Assembly (NCBI GenBank): GCA_947478655.1
Contig: CANJWU010000034.1
Span: forward strand, 1 to 9,496
Reading direction: 5' to 3'
Length of the DNA stretch: 9,496 nucleotides
DNA from: Sphingobacteriales bacterium
GTDB taxonomy: Bacteria; Bacteroidota; Bacteroidia; Sphingobacteriales; Sphingobacteriaceae
The translations under genes were made by a program, and so were the position numbers. How positions within the stretch are numbered: position 1 is the first letter of the stretch; each line of letters begins with the position of its first letter. Shown piece after piece: positions 1 through 7,051 of the stretch. Under the pieces are notes generated by a model. That model was not told the origin of the DNA. It did not search any database and saw only the letters and a list, made by a program, of their open reading frames with translations.

Positions 1-69
1 GCTTTGCAATTTCCAAGTTCAGAAAGAACTTCGATTTTTGTAATGAATGAAACAGGTGGTTGTAATTAA
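1..69 (+). CDS. C-terminal end of an unidentified protein (partial)
   Basis: Frame 1 is open from the window edge to a TAA at 67-69, giving 22 residues that end in NETGGCN. The other two forward frames close earlier. The next gene begins 20 bp downstream on the same strand, so this is probably the previous member of the same operon. The end Gly-Cys-Asn is like the Gly-Cys-Gln end of the secreted protein that finishes at 1474, which hints that the two may be related surface proteins. That is inference from three residues. The fragment is too short to assign a family. Confidence 0.55.
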   Translation, partial: ALQFPSSERTSIFVMNETGGCN

Positions 70-89
70 TTTTTTAAAAATTTAAGAAA

Positions 90-590
90 ATGAAAAATAG
101 AAAAATCTTATTAGTGGGAATGTTAGCGATGCTAGCCATGTCTTGCAAAAAAGAGATCAAAGAAATTGGTGAACCAGCAAGCAAGGTTGATGGTATTGTT
201 GCAGAATGGGCTATGGCGCGTGTTTTAATGACCGATAAAGTGCCAATTGTAGAAGAGTCGATGGACATCACCGAATATTTTGCAACTGCGGCCAAACAAC
301 CGAATATCAAATTCTTTATAGAAGGTCCAGATACTTTGTTTAGTATAGATACGGCCGGATTAGAATTGAATTTCTTTAATGCCGTTACTGGCAGATGGAG
401 TTTTGATCATCCATTGTATCCAACACAAGTTTTATTATTCCCATCTAACAGAACCGATACTGTTTTTATGAAATTGAATGGTCCAATTAGAACGGTAGAC
501 AATAAACTAAAAATAAGTAAACAAGTATATGATTGTGCTAACAAATTATTGTTTAGATACGATCTTGAATTTATTAGAAAATCAAATTAA
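90..590 (+). CDS. Small exported lipoprotein, DUF5004-like
   Basis: A 166-residue protein with a lipoprotein signal peptide: basic start (MKNRK), hydrophobic stretch at about residues 6-17, then the lipobox-like AMSC with the lipidated Cys at 19. The residues after it (KKEIKE) are charged, as often seen in surface-routed Bacteroidota lipoproteins. The mature part is likely a single small beta-rich domain. It has the features I associate with DUF5004 proteins of Bacteroidota: a G-x-W-like segment after the linker, a 'DIT' segment at about 60, and a 'GRWSFDHPLYPTQVLL' segment at about 101-116. The family call is from memory of the pattern and was not searched. The ATG at 90 follows an A/T-rich leader with no Shine-Dalgarno, normal for the phylum. 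Its stop overlaps the next start (TAATG), so the two are probably co-translated. The function is unknown. Such proteins often sit near SusC/SusD-type uptake loci, but no SusC or SusD is visible here. Confidence 0.75.
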   Translation: MKNRKILLVGMLAMLAMSCKKEIKEIGEPASKVDGIVAEWAMARVLMTDKVPIVEESMDITEYFATAAKQPNIKFFIEGPDTLFSIDTAGLELNFFNAVTGRWSFDHPLYPTQVLLFPSNRTDTVFMKLNGPIRTVDNKLKISKQVYDCANKLLFRYDLEFIRKSN

Positions 591-1474
591 TGATTGATAT
601 GAAAAAAATATTACTGGTATTATCAATAATAGTTATTGGTATTACACAATCTAATGCGCAAGTGGCATGGGTAGAACCAGATCCAACCGATGTAACAAAG
701 CCCATTAGGTTATATGTCGATCTTGATAAATTAGATCCATCTAAAGAACACAATGTTTTATTACAAGCAGATCCAGGTCCTTTTTATATTTGGACATGGA
801 AACCCTTTGAGCATCCAGCAACTAGTCCAAAAGTAAATGGTTTAGGCGATAAGCCTTGGCAAAACTCTAACGATTTATTGCAAATGACTAAAGACGATTC
901 GAAAGGTGCAAAAGTATATTATTACGAAATGACGCCAACCGTATTCTATGAAGTGGCTGCTTCAAAAGTGTATACCGATGGAATTTCGTTTTTAGTGAAG
1001 CCCAAAAATGGCGGGGGTTATGGTGCGCCAGATATTAAATCGGAAGATATTAATTTAACCATTAATGCACCGCGATTAGACAAAGGAAGTTTATATACTT
1101 TTCCAAGTGTTTATTTACAAGATGAAATCACCACCATTATTTATGACAATGCCATTGAAGCAAAAACAACAATGCAAGGATTAAATGATGGAGATGCTTT
1201 GATGTATGTAAAAGCGACCGTAGAAGATACCGCAACTGCAGTAAGAACAACGATTGAGCCCGCTAAGTTTTTAAAATTACAAGACAATCCAAAATTCACC
1301 ATGAAAAAGGATGCATCAGGAAAATTTAAAATCATGATGATACCTTCGAAGTTTTTAAACTTGCCAGCAGGTAAAAAATTGATAGATATGGAAATTACCG
1401 TTAGGAAACGCGCCTATACTGGTGGTGCCGATCAAATTGATGAAAAGCTAAAAATGAAGGCAGGTTGCCAATAA
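590..1474 (+). CDS. Secreted protein with two tandem Ig-like domains, function unknown
   Basis: A 294-residue exported protein. An SPase I signal peptide (basic MKK, hydrophobic LLVLSIIVIGI) probably ends at SNA|Q, about residue 23/24. The mature protein seems to contain two similar beta-sandwich domains. Residues about 25-160 and 165-290 each open with a strand like 'PIRLYVDL' or 'EITTIIYD', continue through 'MTKDDSKG...K' or 'MKKDASG...K', and end with a GG turn and an 'I..L.(I/M)' strand. The fold is inferred from this pattern. It may belong with the DUF4961/SusE-like surface carbohydrate-binding proteins, but I am not sure. Two starts are possible: ATG 590, which overlaps the previous stop as TAATG, and ATG 599, which gives a more classical signal peptide beginning MKKILL. 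A strong terminator follows directly, so this is the last gene of its unit. Confidence 0.7.
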   Translation: MIDMKKILLVLSIIVIGITQSNAQVAWVEPDPTDVTKPIRLYVDLDKLDPSKEHNVLLQADPGPFYIWTWKPFEHPATSPKVNGLGDKPWQNSNDLLQMTKDDSKGAKVYYYEMTPTVFYEVAASKVYTDGISFLVKPKNGGGYGAPDIKSEDINLTINAPRLDKGSLYTFPSVYLQDEITTIIYDNAIEAKTTMQGLNDGDALMYVKATVEDTATAVRTTIEPAKFLKLQDNPKFTMKKDASGKFKIMMIPSKFLNLPAGKKLIDMEITVRKRAYTGGADQIDEKLKMKAGCQ

Positions 1475-1490
1475 TAAATAATATTCATAA

Positions 1491-1522
1491 AAAGGTGCCG
1501 GATTTATTCCGGCATTTTTTTT
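1491..1522 (+). terminator. Intrinsic terminator after the exported-protein operon
   Basis: A perfect 7-bp GC-rich stem, TGCCGGA (1496-1502) pairing with TCCGGCA (1508-1514), encloses a 5-nt loop. The stem is extended by G-T and A-T pairs between the upstream AAAGG and the downstream T run, and is followed by eight T residues (1515-1522). It begins 16 nt after the stop codon at 1474 and separates the exported-protein unit from the glycosyltransferase. Confidence 0.9.
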
Positions 1523-1556
1523 GCTCTTTTCTAAAGGGTTTGTTGCTAAATTCTCT

Positions 1557-1564
1557 TATTTTTG
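1557..1564 (+). promoter_or_regulatory. Bacteroidota-type -7 box for the glycosyltransferase
   Basis: TATTTTTG matches the TAnnTTTG -7 consensus exactly and ends 3 nt before the ATG at 1568. I see no well-spaced TTTG -33 element: the nearest, 1539-1542, is only 14 nt upstream of the box. Given the strong terminator just upstream, the gene needs its own promoter, and this is the best candidate. Transcription would then start at or very near the ATG. Confidence 0.45.
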
Positions 1565-1567
1565 AAT

Positions 1568-2311
1568 ATGTACCTTCAGAAAAAAGTGGTTGTTGTTTTG
1601 CCTGCCTATAATGCAGCGCAAACGCTCTTAAAAACTTATCAAGAGATTCCTTTTGATATTGTAGACGAAGTGATCTTAGTAGATGATGCAAGTAGCGATG
1701 GCACAGCCATGTTGGCCAAAGAGATTGGCATCAGTCATGTCATCTTGCATCAAAAAAATAAAGGATATGGTGGTAATCAAAAATCTTGTTACGATAAAGC
1801 ACTCGCGGTGGGCGCAGACATCGTCATCATGTTGCATCCCGATTACCAATACACGCCAAAATTAATTACCGCCATGGTGAGTATCATTGCCAACGATTTA
1901 TATCCCGTGGTATTTGGCTCACGCATATTAGGCAAAGGTGCTATTAAAGGTGGCATGCCTTATTATAAATATTTTTTCAATCGCATACTTACGCTGACGC
2001 AAAATATTTTGATGAATCAAAAATTATCGGAATACCATTCGGGCTATCGTGCTTTTTCGGCCGAGGTATTAAACAAAATTAATTACCAAGCCAATTCCGA
2101 CGATTTTGTTTTCGACAATCAAATGATTGCACAAATTTGTTTTGAAGGTTTTGAAATTGCAGAAGTAACTTGTCCAACTAAATATTTTGAAGAAGCTTCT
2201 TCTATTAATTTTGTCAGAAGTATAACCTATGGCTTAGGCGTATTAGGCGTTTCCTTCGGTTATTTTTTTCAAAGAATTGGCTTATATAAATCAAAAATAT
2301 ATAAACATTAA
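1568..2311 (+). CDS. Family 2 glycosyltransferase, DPM1-like
   Basis: A 247-residue GT2 enzyme (GT-A fold), predicted to transfer a sugar from a nucleotide donor to a lipid or glycan acceptor at the cytoplasmic face of the membrane. Visible motifs, in order: PAYNA (12-16), nucleotide-binding VDDASSDGT (38-46), NKGYGGNQ (64-71), HPDYQY (90-95) where the metal-binding DxD usually lies, and SGYRAF (158-163). This order is typical of the dolichyl-phosphate-mannose-synthase-like group. The HPDYQY form occurs in part of that group. A moderately hydrophobic stretch at 218-236 could touch the membrane, but there is no clear multi-span tail. The ATG at 1568 is preferred over an in-frame TTG at 1562 because TTG overlaps the -7 box. 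The gene stands alone between a terminator and a convergent operon, so its acceptor and pathway cannot be read from context. Confidence 0.88.
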   Translation: MYLQKKVVVVLPAYNAAQTLLKTYQEIPFDIVDEVILVDDASSDGTAMLAKEIGISHVILHQKNKGYGGNQKSCYDKALAVGADIVIMLHPDYQYTPKLITAMVSIIANDLYPVVFGSRILGKGAIKGGMPYYKYFFNRILTLTQNILMNQKLSEYHSGYRAFSAEVLNKINYQANSDDFVFDNQMIAQICFEGFEIAEVTCPTKYFEEASSINFVRSITYGLGVLGVSFGYFFQRIGLYKSKIYKH

Positions 2312-2314
2312 TTT

Positions 2315-4036
2315 TTATTCGGCCGAAACTTTTTCAATTTCTATTTTCAAAAAGTCCATTAACTCTTTGATATAAGCCGCAGAAAAATCAAATCGAATAC
2401 CAGCTGTTTCGTAAATTTCTTTCATTGATTTTGTATATCCTAATTTCAATGCCGCTAAATATTGCTCCAATGTTTTGGCTGGATCTGCTAAATAATTTCT
2501 ATAAATAGCAATGGCACCGAGTTGTGCAATGGCATATTCAATATAATAGAAAGGCACTTCAAATAAATGCAATTGTTTTTGCCAAAGATTTTTCTTTTGC
2601 TCGGGGTAATCGCTCCAGTCTACAAAGTTGGCACCAAAGCGATCGAATATATTTTCCCATGCTGCGGTTCTTTCTGCTATGCTATGTGTTGGATTGGTAT
2701 AGAGCCAATGTTGAAATGCATCGATAGTAGCCACCCAAGGCAATGTTTTTAAAGTATCTTTTAATTGCTCTTCTTTTGCACTTTTTAAATCAGCTTCGTT
2801 GTCAAAAAATACATCCCAATGATTCATCGAAATTAATTCCATGCTCATCGAGGCTAATTCTGCTACTTCGGAAGGCGTGTGTTTAAAATCGTTTAACAAT
2901 AAATGGCTGCTCACAAAAGTATGAATGGCATGACCACCTTCGTGAACCATGGTGGTTAAATCGCGAACAGAATTGGCGGAATTCATAAAAATAAAGGGTG
3001 CACCTGTTTCTGCTAAAGGGTAATTGTATCCGCCAGGAGCTTTCCCTTTTCTTGCATCTAAATCCACTAATTGATTGGCTTTCATAATGGCCAGGTAATT
3101 GCCCAATTCCGGACTAATTTTCGAAAAACATTGAATGGTTTTATCGATTAATTCTTCGCCGTTTGCAAAAGGTTTTAAGGCTGCCTTACCCGTAATATCC
3201 ACTTCTGTATCAAATGGACTTAAGGTTTTCAATCCCATTTTGACAGCTCTCTTTAAGCTATTTGCTTTTAAAATGGGCACTACTTCTTTTGCAATGGCAT
3301 CATGAAAAGCTAAGCAATCGTTTGTGTTATAATCAAATCTGCCAAGTGCTTGAAATTGATAATCTCTAAAGTTTGCAAAGCCTGCATTGCTAGCTACTTG
3401 CTGGCGCATAGCAATAAGGTTATTAAACAATTTATCTAATTGCTTACGATCTTGTAATCTTCGGGCTTGTATGGTTTCGTAAACATTTTTACGAATGTTT
3501 CTGTCTTGGTCTTTTAAAAAATTACTGGCCTGTTCAAGTGTATACTCTGTGCCTTCAATAGTTACAGACATGGCACCAGCAATGGCGCCATATTTTTGTT
3601 GGGCCAATTGTAAGTCGGTGAATATCGATATATTTTCTTCCCTAAATATTTCTAATTGCTTTTTTAAACTTCTGATATAAATAAAATATTCGCTTGCGGG
3701 TAATTCATATAAGAATGCACAAGACATAATTTTTTTATTTAACAGATTAGCATATTCGGCCAGTTTGGGTTCAATGTTTGTTGCAAAATATTCAAATGCT
3801 TGTAAAATTTTTTCATCGCTGGTGTCGCAGGTCATGCGAATGTATCGCCAAGCAAAATCTTCTTCTAATACAGATTCTAGTTCACTTCTGTCTATCATCC
3901 ATTGCGTTAATTCATCTAAAGAAATAAGTTCTCTATTCATTAGGTCATCGAAAAATGGCAAAATAGTTTTCCAATTTATTTCAATGGTATTGGGCAAGAA
4001 ATGTCTTTCTTTTTTTGGAATCAATAAATTATTCAT
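2315..4036 (-). CDS. M3-family zinc oligoendopeptidase (PepF-like)
   Basis: A 573-residue metallopeptidase predicted to cleave short peptides in the cytoplasm. There is no signal peptide. The zinc site is HEGGH at residues 365-369 (DNA 2930-2944), in the context MVHEGGHAIHTF. The likely third ligand is Glu393 in the ELASMSME segment. The substrate-side segment expected for M3 enzymes is also present: His490 and FYYIEYAIAQLGA at 496-508. The length fits the M3B oligoendopeptidase F group (about 560-610). I chose ATG 4036, which lies 4 nt past the stop of the upstream prenyltransferase gene. A longer reading frame back to 4099 adds 21 residues entirely inside that gene and is unlikely. It is the last gene of the minus-strand unit. 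Its stop is 3 bp from the stop of the convergent glycosyltransferase, and no terminator hairpin is visible. Confidence 0.92.
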   Translation of the reverse strand: MNNLLIPKKERHFLPNTIEINWKTILPFFDDLMNRELISLDELTQWMIDRSELESVLEEDFAWRYIRMTCDTSDEKILQAFEYFATNIEPKLAEYANLLNKKIMSCAFLYELPASEYFIYIRSLKKQLEIFREENISIFTDLQLAQQKYGAIAGAMSVTIEGTEYTLEQASNFLKDQDRNIRKNVYETIQARRLQDRKQLDKLFNNLIAMRQQVASNAGFANFRDYQFQALGRFDYNTNDCLAFHDAIAKEVVPILKANSLKRAVKMGLKTLSPFDTEVDITGKAALKPFANGEELIDKTIQCFSKISPELGNYLAIMKANQLVDLDARKGKAPGGYNYPLAETGAPFIFMNSANSVRDLTTMVHEGGHAIHTFVSSHLLLNDFKHTPSEVAELASMSMELISMNHWDVFFDNEADLKSAKEEQLKDTLKTLPWVATIDAFQHWLYTNPTHSIAERTAAWENIFDRFGANFVDWSDYPEQKKNLWQKQLHLFEVPFYYIEYAIAQLGAIAIYRNYLADPAKTLEQYLAALKLGYTKSMKEIYETAGIRFDFSAAYIKELMDFLKIEIEKVSAE

Positions 4037-4040
4037 GGAA

Positions 4041-4892
4041 CTATTTAATAAAATAATCGAGTAAGAAGAATAGTGCAAATGCAACACTGGCAATGCCATT
4101 GGTAGTCATGAAAGCAATATTGACTTTGCTTAAATCTGTTGGTTTGACAATGCTGTGTTGATAGATGAGCATGGCTGCAAAAATGCCGAGCCCTATCCAA
4201 TAAAATATTCCAAATGGAAAGATAAAAACTGGAATCAATACAAATACAAAAGAAAACACATGAAGTAAACTCGACAGTTGCAATGCATGTACTTTTCCTA
4301 AAGTATTGGGAATAGAATTTAATTGCAATTCGTTATCGATCTCCACATCTTGCATGGCATAAATAATATCAAATCCACTTACCCAAGTGATCACCGCAAG
4401 TGAATACCAAATGGGCAGCATGCTAAATGTTGCGGTAACACTTAAGTAGGCGCCAATTGGGGCAAGTGCTAAGCCTAAGCCCAACACAAAATGACACAAT
4501 GCCGTAAAACGCTTGGTATAACTGTAACCTAATACAACTAACAATGCTATAGGTGATAAATAAAAACAGATGGGGTTAATAAAATAAGTCGCTAAAATAA
4601 AAAGTAAGCAATTGATTATTACATAAAACAATGCCTTGTTTGGACTTATAATACCTGCAGGAATTTCTCTTGATTTTGTTCTTGGATTTTTTTCGTCGAA
4701 TGCTCGGTCAATGTATCTATTGAAAGCCATTGCAGCGCTTCTGGCAAAAACCATACAAGCTAGCATAAGTAAAAATTTTTGAATATTAAAGATGCCTGAA
4801 TGATCGGCCATGCCTAAAACAAAACCAATAATAGCAAATGGCAATGCAAAAATTGTATGACTAAACTTGATAAGGGATAAATAATTTTTCAT
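4041..4892 (-). CDS. UbiA-family prenyltransferase (MqnP-like, probably menaquinone synthesis)
   Basis: A 283-residue integral membrane protein with about eight or nine hydrophobic segments. It carries both Asp-rich motifs of the UbiA superfamily, which bind the Mg-prenyl diphosphate: N58-R-Y-I-D62-R-A-F-D66 and D182-V-E-I-D186. Other family signs are YSYTKRFT (123-130) and GFDIIYAMQD (173-182). The latter segment with the following SIP is typical of the 4-hydroxybenzoate-type group that includes MqnP of the futalosine menaquinone pathway. Bacteroidota use menaquinone rather than ubiquinone, so MqnP is a better guess than true UbiA, and the motif style looks less like MenA. That assignment is inference, since no other mqn gene lies in the window. 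Its ATG overlaps the engB stop by 1 nt (TAATG), implying translational coupling. Confidence 0.88.
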   Translation of the reverse strand: MKNYLSLIKFSHTIFALPFAIIGFVLGMADHSGIFNIQKFLLMLACMVFARSAAMAFNRYIDRAFDEKNPRTKSREIPAGIISPNKALFYVIINCLLFILATYFINPICFYLSPIALLVVLGYSYTKRFTALCHFVLGLGLALAPIGAYLSVTATFSMLPIWYSLAVITWVSGFDIIYAMQDVEIDNELQLNSIPNTLGKVHALQLSSLLHVFSFVFVLIPVFIFPFGIFYWIGLGIFAAMLIYQHSIVKPTDLSKVNIAFMTTNGIASVAFALFFLLDYFIK

Positions 4893-5503
4893 TAGATAGA
4901 TTGCGCTACATATTGGCTGTTGATGCTGTCGATGTAATTTAACAAATCGTCTTTGCCTGTTTGTTCTTCAGCAGAGGTAACAAAATAAGCAGGTAATTCT
5001 TCCCAAGTTTGCAATAAATGGGTGGTAAATAATTCCACATTGGCTTGGGTCTTTAATTTTGATTGCTTGTCTGCTTTGGTGAACACAATCGAGAATGGAA
5101 TACCTTTGCTACCTAACCAATTGATAAATTCAATATCGTTTTTTTGCGGGCTCAATCGCGAATCGATGAGCGCCATTACGCATTGTAAATTTTCTCTGCT
5201 TTCTAAATAAGTCTTGATCATTTTTTCCCAAGCAGCACGATTGGTTCTGGCTGTTTTGGCAAAACCATAACCCGGTAAATCCACTAAATACCATTTATCA
5301 TTAATAATAAAATGATTTATTACTTGTGTTTTGCCTGGATTTTGAGAGGTTTTAGCTAGGCCTTTTTTATTGCATAGCATATTGATCAAGGAAGATTTAC
5401 CCACATTAGAACGGCCTATAAAGGCGTATTCTGGCATATTTGCAGCTGGTAATCGATCTTGTTTGGTATTACTAATTACAAACTCGGCGGTTCTAATATT
5501 CAT
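4892..5503 (-). CDS. engB: Ribosome biogenesis GTP-binding protein EngB (YsxC/YihA)
   Basis: A 203-residue TRAFAC GTPase that in studied bacteria assists late assembly of the 50S ribosomal subunit. All G motifs are present: G1 GRSNVGKSS (30-38), G2 region NPGKTQ (55-60), G3 DLPGYG (75-80), G4 TKAD (142-145) and G5 TSAEE (176-180). The length matches the family (about 195-210). It lies 28 nt after glyQS and overlaps the prenyltransferase start by 1 nt. The pairing with a tRNA synthetase is functionally sensible, as both serve translation. The ATG at 5503 fits the usual N-terminus, in which an AEFV-type strand comes shortly before the P-loop. Confidence 0.96.
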   Translation of the reverse strand: MNIRTAEFVISNTKQDRLPAANMPEYAFIGRSNVGKSSLINMLCNKKGLAKTSQNPGKTQVINHFIINDKWYLVDLPGYGFAKTARTNRAAWEKMIKTYLESRENLQCVMALIDSRLSPQKNDIEFINWLGSKGIPFSIVFTKADKQSKLKTQANVELFTTHLLQTWEELPAYFVTSAEEQTGKDDLLNYIDSINSQYVAQSI

Positions 5504-5507
5504 TCGA

Positions 5508-5515
5508 TAAAGATA
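5508..5515 (-). promoter_or_regulatory. Possible internal -7 box before engB
   Basis: Read on the minus strand, TATCTTTA differs from TAnnTTTG at the last base and ends 4 nt before the engB ATG. This is the same spacing as the glyQS box, with which it shares TTATCTTT. No good -33 element is seen at the proper distance. It could let engB be transcribed separately from glyQS, or it could be chance in an AT-rich gap. Confidence 0.25.
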
Positions 5516-5531
5516 AGCTTTATGTGTTAGA

Positions 5532-7010
5532 TTACTTTAACAAGTTCTCCCAAGCAACCTGATTTTGAATCAATGATTTTAAATCTTTAATCGCCACTCT
5601 TTCTTGTTGCATACTATCGCGATGTCTAATCGTAACGGTATCGTTTTCTAAAGTTTCATAATCTATGGTGATGCAAAAAGGTGTGCCAATGGCGTCTTGT
5701 CTTCTATATCTTTTTCCGATAGAATCTTTTTCATCGTATTGCATAAGGAAATCAAATTTCATGGCATCCATAATTCCTCTCGCTTTTTCAGGTAGCCCAT
5801 CTTTTTTTGTCAAAGGCATCACTGTAGCTTTAATAGGGGCTAAGGCCGGATGCAGTTTCAATACCACTCTGCTGTCTACTTTATCGCCTTCCGATAAATC
5901 CTCTTCGCAATAAGCATTACACATGGTTAATAAAAACATTCTGTCTACACCTATCGATGTTTCAATTACATAAGGAACATAATTACCATAGGGCTTGCCT
6001 TGTTCATCTAAATCGTTATCAAAATATTGTAATTTCTTTTTAGAATGTTCTTGGTGTTGTTTTAAATCGAAGTCTGTTCTAGAATGAATTCCTTCTACTT
6101 CTTTAAATCCAAATGGAAATTCAAATTCGATATCGACCGCAGCATTTGCATAATGGGCAAGTTTTGCATGATCATGGTAACGATATTTTAAGTTGGAAGT
6201 GCCTAAAGCCAAATGCCATTTTAGTCGTGCTTCTTTCCAGTAGGCATACCATTGCATTTCGGTACCAGGTCTTACAAAGAATTGCATTTCCATTTGTTCA
6301 AATTCGCGCATGCGCATAATAAACTGTCTAGCAATTACTTCGTTTCTAAAAGCTTTGCCAATTTGTGCAATACCAAATGGAATTTTCATTCTACCCGTTT
6401 TTTGCACATTTAAAAAATTGACAAAAATACCTTGTGCTGTTTCTGGTCTTAAATAAACAGCATCTGCATCTTCTGCAATCGAACCAAATTGCGTACTAAA
6501 CATTAAATTGAATTGCCTTACATCGGTCCAATTGACGGTGCCTGAAATAGGGCATTTAATTTGATGGTCAATAATTAATTGTCGAAGTGTAACTAAATCA
6601 TCGGCTGCAAGTGCCGTATCCATTGCGTTTTGCAAGGCAGTTGCCTTTGTAGTATCTCCTTCGTTTTCGTATGCCGTAATTTTATCTTCAATTAAATTGT
6701 CGGCACGGTATCTTTTATTCGAATCTTTATTGTCAATCATTGGATCGTTAAATCCGTCGACATGCCCCGATGCTTTCCAAGTTTTTGGATGCATAAAAAT
6801 AGCCGCATCCAAGCCTACAATATTCTCGTGCATTTGAACCATCGATTTCCACCAATAGGTTTTAATGTTGTTTTTTAATTCTACCCCTAATTGTCCGTAA
6901 TCGTAAACGGCGCTTAAGCCATCATATATTTCGCTCGAAGGAAATACGAAGCCGTATTCCTTAGCGTGTGAGGTTACATTTTTAAATAAATCTTCTTTCA
7001 TCATACTCAT
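5532..7010 (-). CDS. glyQS: Glycine--tRNA ligase, single-chain (alpha2) class II type
   Basis: A 492-residue synthetase that charges tRNA-Gly with glycine using ATP, acting as a homodimer in the cytoplasm. The N-terminus (residues about 20-57: GFVFPSSEIYDGLSAVYDYG, then the TYWW segment) is diagnostic of the eukaryote-like alpha2 GlyRS, as opposed to the alpha2beta2 glyQ+glyS form. The catalytic core shows RPETAQGIF (188-196), motif 2 with FRNE (221-224) and REFEQMEMQFF (235-245), HSRTDFDL (309-316) and motif 3 ETSIGVDR (350-357). The anticodon-binding domain fills about 382-490. The start is ambiguous among ATGs at 7010, 7004 and 7001 (MSMMKED). I keep 7010, but the promoter box is so close that a downstream start is possible. 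It is the first gene of the minus-strand unit and is divergent from gldA. Confidence 0.96.
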   Translation of the reverse strand: MSMMKEDLFKNVTSHAKEYGFVFPSSEIYDGLSAVYDYGQLGVELKNNIKTYWWKSMVQMHENIVGLDAAIFMHPKTWKASGHVDGFNDPMIDNKDSNKRYRADNLIEDKITAYENEGDTTKATALQNAMDTALAADDLVTLRQLIIDHQIKCPISGTVNWTDVRQFNLMFSTQFGSIAEDADAVYLRPETAQGIFVNFLNVQKTGRMKIPFGIAQIGKAFRNEVIARQFIMRMREFEQMEMQFFVRPGTEMQWYAYWKEARLKWHLALGTSNLKYRYHDHAKLAHYANAAVDIEFEFPFGFKEVEGIHSRTDFDLKQHQEHSKKKLQYFDNDLDEQGKPYGNYVPYVIETSIGVDRMFLLTMCNAYCEEDLSEGDKVDSRVVLKLHPALAPIKATVMPLTKKDGLPEKARGIMDAMKFDFLMQYDEKDSIGKRYRRQDAIGTPFCITIDYETLENDTVTIRHRDSMQQERVAIKDLKSLIQNQVAWENLLK

Positions 7011-7014
7011 GTTG

Positions 7015-7044
7015 CAAAGATAAGGGAATGCGCGAATTTTGAAA
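7015..7044 (-). promoter_or_regulatory. Promoter of the glyQS operon
   Basis: On the minus strand TATCTTTG (7015-7022) matches TAnnTTTG exactly and ends 4 nt before the ATG at 7010. Eighteen nt upstream is TTTC (7041-7044), one base off the TTTG -33 element. With normal spacing, transcription would begin about at the first ATG codon. Confidence 0.5.
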
Positions 7045-7051
7045 GGAATAA

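Noticed and set aside
2318..2327. Perfect palindrome TTCGGCCGAA near the convergent stops, as a possible bidirectional terminator.
   Set aside because: Folding it leaves a 3-bp stem with a 4-nt loop, it lies within the last codons of the peptidase, and no effective T run follows.
3765..4064. A 99-residue plus-strand reading frame opposite the M3 peptidase.
   Set aside because: It is a shadow of a well-supported gene with catalytic motifs on the other strand. Its composition looks like reverse-complement noise.
4037..4099. A 21-residue N-terminal extension of the M3 peptidase starting at 4099.
   Set aside because: It lies entirely inside the prenyltransferase gene and does not resemble the peptidase N-terminus. 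The ATG at 4036, just past the neighbour's stop, is the natural start.
6000..6060. Possible charged insertion in GlyRS (around NDLDEQGKPYG, residues about 332-342).
   Set aside because: Loop variation before motif 3 is common in alpha2 GlyRS, and the flanking motifs are intact and in order.
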